Both the position numbers and the translations under genes were made by a program. The notes under the pieces were generated by a model that made no database searches, was not told where the DNA came from, and was given only the letters and a program-made list of their open reading frames with translations. This document shows positions 1 through 6,162 of a stretch of DNA of 6,162 bases, in pieces. This DNA comes from Streptosporangiaceae bacterium. GTDB lineage: Bacteria > Actinomycetota > Actinomycetes > Streptosporangiales > Streptosporangiaceae. The stretch's first letter is position 1; every line of letters starts with the position of its first letter. The stretch is taken from the NCBI GenBank assembly GCA_030045215.1, contig JASIBJ010000482.1, positions 1-6,162 of the forward strand, in the 5' to 3' direction.

Positions 1-1
1 C

Positions 2-1219
2 GTCGTGGTCGGCGGCATCGCCGGCGCGGCCGGCGGGTACGCATACCGGGGCCCGGGCACCAGCACGGACCCGGCGGCCGCGGCGAACCTGGCCGAGCTG
101 GAGGGGCGGCTACCCGCCGTGCCGTTCCACGGCCAGCATCAGGCCGGGATCCTGCCGGAGCCCAAGGCCGCGACCGCGGTCATCTCGTTCGACGCCACGG
201 CGCAGAGCCGGGCCGAGCTGACCGAGCTTTTCCAGACGGTCACCGACCGCGCCCGGTTCCTGACTGCCGGCGGCACTCCGCCCCCGGCCGGCATCGGCGG
301 GCCGTCATCTGACTCTGGCACGCTCGGGCCAACGGTGGTCCCTGACGGCCTTACCGTCACGTTCGGCGTGGGGTCGACCCTATTTGACGACCGCTACGGG
401 CTGGCTCCGCAGCTACCCGCGCACCTGACGCCGATGTCGTCATTCCCCAACGACAACCTCGACCCCGCTCAGTGCGGCGGCGACCTGATCCTGCAGCTCA
501 CCGCCGGGAACGAGGACGTGGTGCTGCACGCGCTGCGCGACATCGCGAAGAACACGCGCGGCGGCATGCAGGCGAACTGGCGGATCCACGGGTTCTCCAG
601 CCCGGCCCGGCCGCCCGGCACCGTGCCGCGCAACCAGCTCGGGTTCATGGACGGCATCGCGAACCCGTCGGTGACGAGCGCGTCGCAGATGAACGAGCTG
701 GTCTGGGTCCAGCCCGGCGCCCGCGGCGAGCCGTCGTGGACGGCCGGCGGCAGCTATCTCGTGGTCCGCCTGATCAGGATGTTTGTCGAGTTCTGGGACC
801 GGGTCGACGTCTACGAGCAGCAGACCATGTTCGGCCGGTACCGCGATTCCGGCTACCCGCTCGACGCCGACGGCATCTACGCCACGCCGGACTACGCGGC
901 CGACCCCGATGGCGATGTCATCCCTCTCACCGCGCACATGCGGCTGGCGAACCCGCGAACGCCGGAGACTGCGAACCAGCGGATCTTGCGGCGAGCGTGG
1001 AACTATGACCGCGGGCTCGACCAGGTCGGCGACCTCGACGTGGGCCTGATCTTCACCTGCTTCCAGCAGGACATCCAGCGACAGTTCGTGAACGTGCAGA
1101 CGCGGCTGATCGGCGAGCCGCTTGTCGACTACATCAGCCCGTTCGGCGGAGGCTATTTCCTGGCGCTGCCGGGCGTAATGGACAGCAACGACTATTTCGG
1201 CCGCGCGTTGTTTGCCTGA
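2..1219 (+). CDS. efeB: Dyp-type haem peroxidase / deferrochelatase EfeB, 5'-truncated
   Basis: This is the iron-uptake peroxidase of the EfeUOB system, a haem-b protein normally exported by the Tat pathway; family members oxidise ferrous iron or are proposed to release iron from haem. Numbering from the GTG at base 5, one sees GFMDGIANP (213-221) with the distal catalytic Asp216, AHMRLANPR (310-318) with His311 as the proximal haem ligand, a distal Arg at 329/330, and the EfeB-like end GGGYFLALPG (381-390) followed by DSNDYFG. The GTG at base 5 is probably an internal Val: the first residues, VVGGIAGAAGG, look like the hydrophobic core of a signal peptide whose twin-arginine part lies off the left edge. 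About 400 residues are present, nearly the full mature length, with no frameshift. efeO and efeU are not in view; any upstream partner would lie left of the window. EfeB fits better than other Dyp subfamilies because of the exported N-terminus and the C-terminal match. Confidence 0.93.
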   Translation, partial: VVVGGIAGAAGGYAYRGPGTSTDPAAAANLAELEGRLPAVPFHGQHQAGILPEPKAATAVISFDATAQSRAELTELFQTVTDRARFLTAGGTPPPAGIGGPSSDSGTLGPTVVPDGLTVTFGVGSTLFDDRYGLAPQLPAHLTPMSSFPNDNLDPAQCGGDLILQLTAGNEDVVLHALRDIAKNTRGGMQANWRIHGFSSPARPPGTVPRNQLGFMDGIANPSVTSASQMNELVWVQPGARGEPSWTAGGSYLVVRLIRMFVEFWDRVDVYEQQTMFGRYRDSGYPLDADGIYATPDYAADPDGDVIPLTAHMRLANPRTPETANQRILRRAWNYDRGLDQVGDLDVGLIFTCFQQDIQRQFVNVQTRLIGEPLVDYISPFGGGYFLALPGVMDSNDYFGRALFA

Positions 1220-1269
1220 CCGTTCTGCCCGGTGTTCCCCGTGGCCTTCAGGTATTGGTTCGCCTGGCG

Positions 1270-1299
1270 TTGACGAGTCGTTGGCTCTTTGGTCATATT
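1270..1299 (+). promoter_or_regulatory. candidate sigma70-type promoter upstream of the phosphoesterase gene
   Basis: A TTGACG box (1270-1275, five of six consensus bases) is followed after 18 bases by CATATT (1294-1299, four of six). The stretch is locally AT-richer than its surroundings, in the gap after efeB. A transcript would start near 1306 and run about 150 bases of leader, through the hairpin at 1338-1373, to the start at 1455. No better -35/-10 pair was found between the hairpin and the gene. The call rests on consensus match only. Confidence 0.4.
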
Positions 1300-1337
1300 T
1301 CCCGTCTTACAAGTAAACCTAGCCGTGAGAGGTTGAT

Positions 1338-1379
1338 CCGCGGGGGGTACGCGCACCTGCGGCCCCACCGCGGCGTTTT
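1338..1379 (+). terminator. bulged GC hairpin followed by TTTT: efeB terminator or leader attenuator
   Basis: CCGCGG-GGGG (1338-1347) pairs with CCCC-A-CCGCGG (1363-1373), giving ten base pairs with A1367 bulged. The loop is about 15 bases and could form a further three-pair stem (1350-1352 with 1359-1361). TTTT follows at 1376-1379, two bases past the stem. The trailer GGCGTTTTC also occurs after the phosphoesterase terminator. It lies 118 bases past the efeB stop, so it could end the efeB transcript; it also lies downstream of the candidate promoter at 1270, so it could instead act as an attenuator of the next gene. Confidence 0.5.
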
Positions 1380-1441
1380 CGGTCATGGTGGTGATTCGGC
1401 CATTCCGGATCCTGTCGCTCGACATTAGTTCCGCAGATCTC

Positions 1442-1447
1442 AGGAGG
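1442..1447 (+). promoter_or_regulatory. strong Shine-Dalgarno fixing the phosphoesterase start
   Basis: A perfect AGGAGG lies seven bases before the ATG at 1455. It fixes this start, which also leaves a complete signal peptide at the N-terminus of the protein. Confidence 0.85.
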
Positions 1448-1454
1448 GTGGGAC

Positions 1455-3281
1455 ATGGGCGTAGGCCCAGTTACCTGGGGCCAGATCAAACGGCCCCGGA
1501 CCTTCATCACGGTCGGCGCGGCGGTGATTTTGGGCGCTGGCGTCGGGATCGGCGCCACCGCCGTCGGCGCCGCCAACGCCAGCCAAACGCTCGCGTCCAG
1601 GCTCGCGGCGGAGTTCCCTGGCTACCACATCCCGGCGACCGTCTCGAAGGCCCTGTACGACCACACCAGGACGGCCACGCCGATCAGGCACCTCGTGGTG
1701 ATCTTCGACGAGAACGAGTCGTTCGACCACTACTTCGGCACCTACCCGTACGCGGCGAACACCGACGGCACCCCGTTCGTGGCCAAGCCAGGCACGCCGA
1801 CCGTGAACGGGCTGTACAGCGAGATCACGCCCTCGGGGCCGATCGGGCCACTGCTGACTGATAACCCGAACGAGTTCGATCCGCAGCGGCTTACCTCGGC
1901 GGAGGGCCTGACCTCGGACCAGAACCACGACGACGTGCCCGAGCAGCTGGCCGACGACAACAACAAGCAGGACGCGTTCGTCCAGAACACCGAGTCCGCG
2001 ACCCCGTCGAACGGCTGCGGTCCCGAGTACTGCCCGCCCGGCATCGTCATGGACTACTACGACGGCAACTCGGTCACCGCGCTGTGGAACTACGCGCAGA
2101 ACTACGCGATGAGCGACAACAACTTCGACACCGCCTTCGGGCCGTCGACGCCTGGCGCCGTCAACCTGATCTCGGGCAACACCAGTGGCGGGAACGCGGT
2201 CGACGCGAACGACACCAGCACCCCGGGCGTCGTGACCACCGCCTCCGGGGACGTCTCGGCCGACTGGACTGGCGGCAGCAGCAGCACCGGCACGATCTAC
2301 GGCGACATCGACCCGTTCTACGACCAGTGCTCGGACGACAACCACACCACGACGAGCCCCGAGGGCGTGCTGACCGGGGAGAACATCGGCGACCTGCTCA
2401 ATGCTGCGGATGTCACCTGGGGCTGGTTCCAGGGCGGCTTCGCGCCGACCTCGACCAACAGCGGCGGCGCGGTCTGCGCTTCGGAGCACGAGCTCGTCTC
2501 GGACGGCCAGGACGTGTCCGAGGTGCAGGACTACGTCCCGCACCACAACCCGTTCGAGTTCTACGCCTCCACGGCGAACCCGGCCCACCTGCCGCCGACG
2601 TCGCTGAGCCAGATCGGCTACACCGACCAGGCGAACCACCAGTACGACATCTCGTACTTCACCGACGCGCTCGAGGGCACCGGCGGCGCCACGCTGCCCG
2701 CGGTGAGCTTCCTCAAGCCGCCGAAGTACGAGAACTCCCACCCGGGCAACTCCACTCCGCAACTCGAGCAGCAGTGGCTGGTCAGCACGATCAACGCGAT
2801 CGAGGAGTCCCAGTACTGGCCGTCGACGGCGATCATCGTCACCTACGACGACTCCGACGGTTGGTACGACCACGCCATCCCGCCGGTCCTCAACGGGTCG
2901 GACGACTCGACGGTCGGTGACACCAAGGTCTGCACCTCGGTTCCGACCACCGTCGGCTCCGCGGAGGACCGCTGCGGTTACGGCGACCGGCTGCCGTTCA
3001 TCGTGATCTCGCCCTGGACGCGGGAGAACTATGTCAGCAGCAACCTGACCGACACCGCGTCGATCATCAGGTTCATCGAGGACAACTGGCTCCACGGCGA
3101 GCGGATCCCTGGCTCGTTCGACGCTGTCTCCGGCAACATCGCCGGCCGCGACGGCCTGCTCGACTTCCACATCAGGCCGCACTTCACGCCGGTCATCCTC
3201 AACCCGATCACCGGCGCCGTCGTCAGCGGCGATAGCTGGTACGGCAACAGGGGCGAGCTGAAGCCAGCGAAGAAGAAGTAA
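1455..3281 (+). CDS. exported phosphoesterase, phospholipase C / acid phosphatase (AcpA-like) family
   Basis: A 608-residue enzyme of the phosphoesterase family (alkaline phosphatase superfold), which hydrolyses phosphomonoesters or phospholipid head groups using bound metal. The N-terminus has a basic patch (KRPR, 12-15), a hydrophobic stretch (about 17-39) and a likely cleavage site after AANA (42), so it is probably secreted or anchored outside the membrane. Family motifs appear in order: DENESFDHYFGTYP (85-98; Glu86 and Asn87 as metal ligands), FGPSTPG (228-234; Ser231 aligned with the Thr/Ser nucleophile), HHNPFEFY (363-370), YDDSDGWYDHAIPP (464-477; Asp465/Asp466), and GYGDRLPFIVISPWTR (508-523). 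Six cysteines (188, 193, 292, 341, 493, 507) could form disulphides. The protein ends soon after the catalytic domain, with a basic KPAKKK tail and no C-terminal accessory domain of the kind found in haemolytic PLCs. Phospholipase versus phosphatase activity cannot be decided from sequence. Its own terminator follows. Confidence 0.92.
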   Translation: MGVGPVTWGQIKRPRTFITVGAAVILGAGVGIGATAVGAANASQTLASRLAAEFPGYHIPATVSKALYDHTRTATPIRHLVVIFDENESFDHYFGTYPYAANTDGTPFVAKPGTPTVNGLYSEITPSGPIGPLLTDNPNEFDPQRLTSAEGLTSDQNHDDVPEQLADDNNKQDAFVQNTESATPSNGCGPEYCPPGIVMDYYDGNSVTALWNYAQNYAMSDNNFDTAFGPSTPGAVNLISGNTSGGNAVDANDTSTPGVVTTASGDVSADWTGGSSSTGTIYGDIDPFYDQCSDDNHTTTSPEGVLTGENIGDLLNAADVTWGWFQGGFAPTSTNSGGAVCASEHELVSDGQDVSEVQDYVPHHNPFEFYASTANPAHLPPTSLSQIGYTDQANHQYDISYFTDALEGTGGATLPAVSFLKPPKYENSHPGNSTPQLEQQWLVSTINAIEESQYWPSTAIIVTYDDSDGWYDHAIPPVLNGSDDSTVGDTKVCTSVPTTVGSAEDRCGYGDRLPFIVISPWTRENYVSSNLTDTASIIRFIEDNWLHGERIPGSFDAVSGNIAGRDGLLDFHIRPHFTPVILNPITGAVVSGDSWYGNRGELKPAKKK

Positions 3282-3304
3282 CTCCTTCGGGCTCACCCGT
3301 TCCG

Positions 3305-3348
3305 GGCCGCCCGGCTCCGTTCGCGGGGTCGGGCGGCCTCGGCGTTTT
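3305..3348 (+). terminator. intrinsic terminator of the phosphoesterase gene, UUCG tetraloop
   Basis: Bases 3305-3319 pair with 3324-3338 over fifteen pairs, two of them G-U, closing a TTCG tetraloop at 3320-3323. The outer nine pairs, GGCCGCCCG with CGGGCGGCC, are perfect. A TTTT run follows at 3345-3348. It starts 23 bases past the phosphoesterase stop and separates that gene from the methyltransferase. Confidence 0.85.
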
Positions 3349-3390
3349 CCGGGAATGTCGGGCAGAATCGGGGGAGGCCAGCGAAGGACC

Positions 3391-3396
3391 GGGAGG
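3391..3396 (+). promoter_or_regulatory. Shine-Dalgarno of the methyltransferase, serving one of two tandem GTG starts
   Basis: GGGAGG lies five bases before the GTG at 3402 and eight bases before the next codon, also GTG, at 3405. Either could be used and they differ by one residue; the second has the more usual spacing. A CAGAAT at 3363-3368 could be a -10 box, but no matching -35 was seen. Confidence 0.6.
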
Positions 3397-3401
3397 CGAG
3401 G

Positions 3402-4031
3402 GTGGTGGCGAGCGGCGACTATCGGTCGATCCGCGCGAGCTTGCTGGCGTCCTACGGCGAGGACGGAGCCCAGCTCCGGGCCCGGAAGACCAAGGCACCG
3501 TGGAAGCTCGACGAGCGGGCCGCGTTCCTGCAGCGGCTGGAGCAGGAGGGCTGTCACGACCTGCTCGAGATAGGAGCCGGAACCGGCCAGGACAGCGTGT
3601 TCTTCGCTGAGCGGGGGCTGAATGTCGTGAGCACCGACCTCTCACCGGCGATGGTGGCGATCTGCCGCGCGAAAGGCCTGGACGCCCTGGTGATGGACTT
3701 CGCCTTGCCGTCGCTGGCGGCCGAGTCGTTCGATGCCGTGCACGCGATGAACTGCCTGCTGCACGTGCCGAACGCGGAGTTGCCTGCCGTGCTGGCCGCG
3801 ATCTGGGCTCTGCTGCGGCCGGGCGGTTTGTTCTTCCTCGGCGTGTACGGCGGCGACGGCTGGGAGGGGCACCTGGCCGATGACGATCACGTCCCGCCGC
3901 GCTTTTTCTCCTGGCGCACCGACGCGCAGATCCAGCTGTTTGCCACGCGGTTCTTCGAGATCATCGACTTCCACGTTGTGCCGCAGGACGGCGGGTACGG
4001 GTTCCAGTCTCTGACCCTGCGGCGTGCCTGA
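3402..4031 (+). CDS. class I SAM-dependent methyltransferase, substrate unknown
   Basis: A 209-residue cytoplasmic protein with the Rossmann-type methyltransferase fold. Motif I is LLEIGAGTG (54-62), which binds S-adenosylmethionine. The acidic residue after strand 2 is Asp79 in VVSTDLSP (75-82). VMDFALP (97-103) gives the adenine-contacting Asp99, followed by SFDAVHAMNCLLHVP (109-123) and the post-motif LLRPGGLFFLGVYGG (137-151). The N-terminal 50 residues are a helical cap (YRSIRASLLASYGEDG), and the C-terminus ends in the usual strands (FFEIIDFHVV ... FQSLTLRR). The length suits a small-molecule methyltransferase, but nothing visible identifies the acceptor. It sits alone between the upstream terminator and convergent polX. 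The start is GTG 3402, or 3405 one codon later. The fold is certain, the role is not. Confidence 0.88.
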   Translation: MVASGDYRSIRASLLASYGEDGAQLRARKTKAPWKLDERAAFLQRLEQEGCHDLLEIGAGTGQDSVFFAERGLNVVSTDLSPAMVAICRAKGLDALVMDFALPSLAAESFDAVHAMNCLLHVPNAELPAVLAAIWALLRPGGLFFLGVYGGDGWEGHLADDDHVPPRFFSWRTDAQIQLFATRFFEIIDFHVVPQDGGYGFQSLTLRRA

Positions 4032-4037
4032 AACCGG

Positions 4038-4061
4038 GCGCAGGCCTAGGCGGCCTTGCGC
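4038..4061. terminator. hairpin across the methyltransferase/polX convergent junction
   Basis: GCGCAGGCC (4038-4046) pairs with GGCC-T-TGCGC (4052-4061): nine pairs with one bulged T and a five-base loop. It lies seven bases past the methyltransferase stop and covers the last codons and TAG of polX on the other strand, so it could serve both transcripts. On the polX strand a short TTT follows the stem; on the + strand there is no T-run. It is therefore a weaker candidate than the hairpin at 3305. Confidence 0.45.
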
Positions 4062-5779
4062 AGGAACTGGGTCAGCCGGGGGAGCGGCCAGGTTGTGATC
4101 ACGTCCTCCGGGGTGAGCCAGCCGCGCTGGGCCGTGGCGACCCCGTACTGCAGGTACGTGAGGTCGCGCAGCGAGTGCGCGTCGCTGTCGATCGCGAACT
4201 TCACCCCGGCGTCGCGGGCCGCCCTGATATGCGCGGACGGCAGGTCCAGCCGCGCCGGGTGCGCGTTGATCTCCAGCGCCGTCCCGGTCTCGGCGCAGGC
4301 TCGGTAGAGCTCGGCCAGATCGACCTCTACCGGCGGGCGGCGCCCGATCTTGCGAGTGAGTGGATGGCCGATGATGTTGACGTGCGGGTTCTGGCAGGCC
4401 CTGACGAAGCGTCGCGTCATTTCTGATCGGGGTTGGTCGAAGTGCGAGTGCACCGACGCGACGCAGAGGTCGAAGCCGGCGAGAAAATCGGGCGGCCAGT
4501 CGACGCTGCCGTCCGGCCCGATATTGAGTTCCGTGCCGTGCAGCAGGACCAGCGGGCGGCCTCCGCCGGATGCCAGTCGCTCCCCGAGCCGGCGGACCTG
4601 TTCGCGCTGGGCCAGCATCTTCTCGTCGGTCATCCGCTGCATGACGAGGTTCGGTGCGTGGTCGGTGATGGCGTAGTACTCATACCGCTCGCGGGCGGCG
4701 GCGACCATCTCCTCCAGCGAGGCCTGGCCGTCGGTGAGGTTGGTATGCGAGTGCAGGTCGCCGCGGACGTCGGCCTCGGTCACCACGGCCGGAAGCTCGC
4801 CGCGCAACGCGGCCTCGACCTCGCCGGTGTCTTCCCGCAGTGTCGGCGGGATCCACTGCATGCCGAGGCGCGCATAGACCTCCTCCTCGGTCTCGGAGCA
4901 GATCAGGTCGCCGCTCTCGACCTCGAACAGGCCATACTCGGACAGCTTGAGCTTCCCGCGTACCGCAATCTCGCGGACCCGCACGTTATGGGCCTGCGAT
5001 CCGGTGAAGTACTGCAGTGCCGCGCCCCAGACGTCCAGGCCCACCACCCGGAGGTCCACCTGCAGCCCGGCACCCGTCCTGATTGAGGTCTTCGTCGGGC
5101 CGGACCCGATGATCTCGGCGGACTCGGGCATGGCTTTCAAGGCGTTCATGAGCGGAACGGAGTCGTCTGCCGCGGCCAGCACGTCCACGTCGCCGATGCT
5201 CTCCTTGGCCCGGCGCAGTGAGCCCGCCGCCGCGATCCGCTGGCATCCGGGGACCGCCCCGACGGCCGCGATCACGCGGGCGGCGGTCTCCGCGGCGACA
5301 TTGAGCAGCACCCTGTGCCCGGCGCTCTCGAGCAGGTCGATGCCGCGCAGCAGCTTCTCCGCGCTCTTGCTGCCGAATCCCCTGAGGTCGTTGAGCTGGC
5401 CAGCCGCGATCGCATCCCGCAACTGGTCCGGCGAGCTGATCTGCAGCTCCTGGTACAGCTGGAGTGCCCGCCTTGGTCCGAGCGCCGGGATCTGGGTCAG
5501 CTGCCTGACCCCGTCGGGGATGTCCGCGCGCAGGTCGTCGAGTTCGGCAAAACTGCCCGTGGCCGTGATCTCGGCGATTTTGGCGGCGATCGACTTGCCG
5601 ACTCCCGCGATCTTCAGCAGCTCAGCCGGGGTCAGCTCGGAGATGTCGCGCGAGTATGCGGCAATGGCGCGTGCGGCCTTGCCGTAGACGCGGGCCCTGA
5701 ACGGGTCTCCGCCGGTCATGACGTAGAGGTCGGCGTACTCATCCAGCAGCGCGGCAGCGGCGTCGTTGGCCTGGGGCAT
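4046..5779 (-). CDS. polX: DNA polymerase X family protein with PHP domain (PolX)
   Basis: Bacterial PolX fills short gaps in DNA repair and carries a PHP 3'-5' exonuclease/phosphoesterase domain. From the ATG at 5779 the protein has 577 residues, the usual PolX length. Order: N-terminal 8-kDa/helix-hairpin-helix region (1-150, with AGVGKSIAAKI and PALGPRRA hairpins); polymerase palm with GSLRR at 186-190, GDVDVL supplying Asp197 and Asp199, and Asp242 in LQVDLRV as the third metal ligand; thumb with YFTGS (257-261); PHP domain with DLHSHTN (His343, His345), ITDHAPN (Asp373, His374), GTELNI (Glu417), SVHSH (His444, His446), GHP (His472) and DSDAH (Asp533, His535). All polymerase and PHP metal ligands appear intact, so both activities are expected. 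The frame stays open for 38 codons upstream to an ATG at 5893, but that Arg-rich extension resembles no PolX N-terminus. The chosen ATG has no Shine-Dalgarno. Confidence 0.93.
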   Translation of the reverse strand: MPQANDAAAALLDEYADLYVMTGGDPFRARVYGKAARAIAAYSRDISELTPAELLKIAGVGKSIAAKIAEITATGSFAELDDLRADIPDGVRQLTQIPALGPRRALQLYQELQISSPDQLRDAIAAGQLNDLRGFGSKSAEKLLRGIDLLESAGHRVLLNVAAETAARVIAAVGAVPGCQRIAAAGSLRRAKESIGDVDVLAAADDSVPLMNALKAMPESAEIIGSGPTKTSIRTGAGLQVDLRVVGLDVWGAALQYFTGSQAHNVRVREIAVRGKLKLSEYGLFEVESGDLICSETEEEVYARLGMQWIPPTLREDTGEVEAALRGELPAVVTEADVRGDLHSHTNLTDGQASLEEMVAAARERYEYYAITDHAPNLVMQRMTDEKMLAQREQVRRLGERLASGGGRPLVLLHGTELNIGPDGSVDWPPDFLAGFDLCVASVHSHFDQPRSEMTRRFVRACQNPHVNIIGHPLTRKIGRRPPVEVDLAELYRACAETGTALEINAHPARLDLPSAHIRAARDAGVKFAIDSDAHSLRDLTYLQYGVATAQRGWLTPEDVITTWPLPRLTQFLRKAA

Positions 5780-5812
5780 GGCAGCATTCTGCCGTGCCCC
5801 GGCCGGCCGGGG
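5780..5812. repeat. two adjacent inverted repeats at the polX start
   Basis: GGCAG-CATT-CTGCC (5780-5793) is a perfect five-pair inverted repeat touching the polX start codon. Three bases further upstream of polX, CCCCGGCCGGCCGGGG (5797-5812) is a perfect 16-base palindrome. If transcribed in the polX leader, these would fold where a ribosome binding site would normally lie; as DNA, the palindrome could be an operator. High GC makes such symmetry more likely by chance, so the function is unproven. Confidence 0.5.
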
Positions 5813-5883
5813 TCGCGGCCGGTCCGCTGCGCGCCCCAGCGCTCGCACGCTGACGCTGCGGCGCCGGAGCCGCGTGGCACCAT

Positions 5884-5899
5884 GTGATGACAAAGTGAT
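5884..5899. promoter_or_regulatory. GTGAT direct repeat in the divergent polX / hydroxy-acid oxidase gap
   Basis: GTGAT occurs at 5884-5888 and again at 5895-5899, eleven bases apart, about one helical turn on the same DNA face. It sits in the only AT-richer stretch of this gap (5881-5900), where a regulator or polymerase would most plausibly bind. I found no convincing -35/-10 pair in either direction, and no regulator can be named. Confidence 0.2.
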
Positions 5900-5906
5900 C
5901 GTGGGC

Positions 5907-5936
5907 GGCCGGCGGATGCCGGTCAGCCGCCGGGCC
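5907..5936 (+). promoter_or_regulatory. leader hairpin abutting the Shine-Dalgarno of the hydroxy-acid oxidase gene
   Basis: GGCCGGCGG (5907-5915) pairs with CCGCCG-G-GCC (5927-5936): nine pairs, one bulged G, eleven-base loop. Its last base is immediately followed by the Shine-Dalgarno-like GGAAGGG at 5937-5943. No T-run follows, so it is not a normal terminator. It could influence ribosome access or mRNA stability if the transcript begins upstream of it. Confidence 0.4.
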
Positions 5937-5953
5937 GGAAGGGCAGCGCGCCA

Positions 5954-6162
5954 GTGAGCCAGCCGCTGGAGACCTACCAGGACGAGATCTACCTGAACGG
6001 GCTGTCGTGGGCAGTCCCGCCGTTCCCCGCCGACTTGTCCGCCCTCGAGGAAGCGGCGCGGCGGGTCATGACGCCGCGCTCGTTTGACTACGTGGCGGGT
6101 GGCGCGGGGTCCGGCGACACGGTGCGGGAAAACCTGGAGGCCTTCCGGCGCTGGCGGATCGT
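5954..6162 (+). CDS. FMN-dependent alpha-hydroxy-acid oxidase, lactate 2-monooxygenase type, 3'-truncated
   Basis: The first 69 codons of a flavoprotein that oxidises L-lactate or a related 2-hydroxy acid; the gene runs off the right edge. The N-terminus ETYQDEIYLNGL (6-17), followed by PPFP (22-25), resembles lactate 2-monooxygenases, which share a YxNEIYxxGL start. YVAGGAGSGDTVRENLEAF (46-64) is the first conserved block of the FMN-binding barrel, with Tyr46 at the position of the substrate-binding tyrosine. The start is GTG 5954: in-frame stops at 5885 and 5888 leave no other ATG, GTG or TTG, and GGAAGGG (5937-5943) lies ten bases upstream. The catalytic His/Arg and the rest of the FMN site are off the window, so the exact substrate (lactate, glycolate, mandelate or other) stays open. 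It is divergent from polX across a 174-base gap. Confidence 0.85.
   Translation, partial: MSQPLETYQDEIYLNGLSWAVPPFPADLSALEEAARRVMTPRSFDYVAGGAGSGDTVRENLEAFRRWRI

Noticed and set aside
472..1049. Overlapping open frames in other phases inside efeB
   Set aside because: Their products are Arg/Ala/Pro-rich frame shadows without motifs; the efeB frame is unbroken and matches its family throughout.
1306..1324. Iron-regulator (IdeR/DtxR) box after efeB
   Set aside because: Only an AACCTA half-site is recognisable and the opposite half does not match. The position after efeB also gives no reason to expect one.
1381..1440. PhoP-type phosphate box upstream of the phosphoesterase
   Set aside because: GGTCATGGTGG and neighbouring bases only loosely resemble the GTTCA-type direct repeats; no two consecutive units match well.
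1440..3557. A 705-codon open frame on the - strand, antisense to the phosphoesterase
   Set aside because: Its product is a low-complexity Arg/Val/Gly-rich sequence with no recognisable motif, as expected from GC-biased third positions read on the opposite strand. The + strand frame has a signal peptide, Shine-Dalgarno and full family motifs.
5780..5893. A 38-residue N-terminal extension of PolX starting at an ATG near 5893
   Set aside because: It is Arg-rich and low in complexity, has no PolX similarity and would make the protein longer than the family. The internal ATG at 5779 gives the standard length.
5870..5893. DNA-damage promoter (LexA box or TTGTC-type mycobacterial damage motif) for polX
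   Set aside because: A TTGTCA is present on the - strand, but the following bases and the expected -10 element do not match, and no GAAC-N4-GTTC LexA box was seen.

Overview
The window is high-GC DNA with strong G/C preference at third codon positions, GTG starts for two of its genes, short intergenic gaps and secreted enzymes typical of soil Gram-positives. Together these point to an actinomycete chromosome (Streptosporangiales-, Frankia- or Streptomyces-like). I cannot name the genus from this sequence. There are no RNA genes, mobile elements, CRISPR arrays or long repeats.

Layout: (1) Bases 2-1219, + strand: the 3' part of efeB, a Dyp-type haem peroxidase/deferrochelatase; its Tat signal peptide is cut by the left edge. 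(2) 1220-1454: a gap with a candidate promoter (1270-1299), a bulged GC hairpin followed by TTTT (1338-1379) and a strong Shine-Dalgarno. (3) 1455-3281, +: an exported phosphoesterase of the phospholipase C/acid phosphatase family, closed by a textbook UUCG-loop terminator (3305-3348). (4) 3402-4031, +: a small class I SAM-dependent methyltransferase of unknown substrate. (5) 4046-5779, - strand: polX, a family X DNA polymerase with a C-terminal PHP domain, converging on the methyltransferase with 14 bases between the stops and a hairpin across the junction. (6) 5780-5953: a divergent intergenic region rich in inverted repeats. (7) 5954 to the right edge, +: the first 69 codons of an FMN-dependent alpha-hydroxy-acid oxidase of the lactate 2-monooxygenase type.

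The genes do not form one pathway. EfeB (iron from haem, or iron oxidation at the cell surface) and the phosphoesterase (phosphate release outside the cell) are both exported and could both serve nutrient acquisition, but a hairpin separates them and co-regulation is not shown. The methyltransferase, PolX (DNA repair) and the lactate-oxidase-like enzyme appear to be independent units. I see no convincing new multi-gene system. The points most worth a second look are the structured leaders: one before the phosphoesterase, one at the polX start (which has no Shine-Dalgarno), and one touching the Shine-Dalgarno of the hydroxy-acid oxidase.
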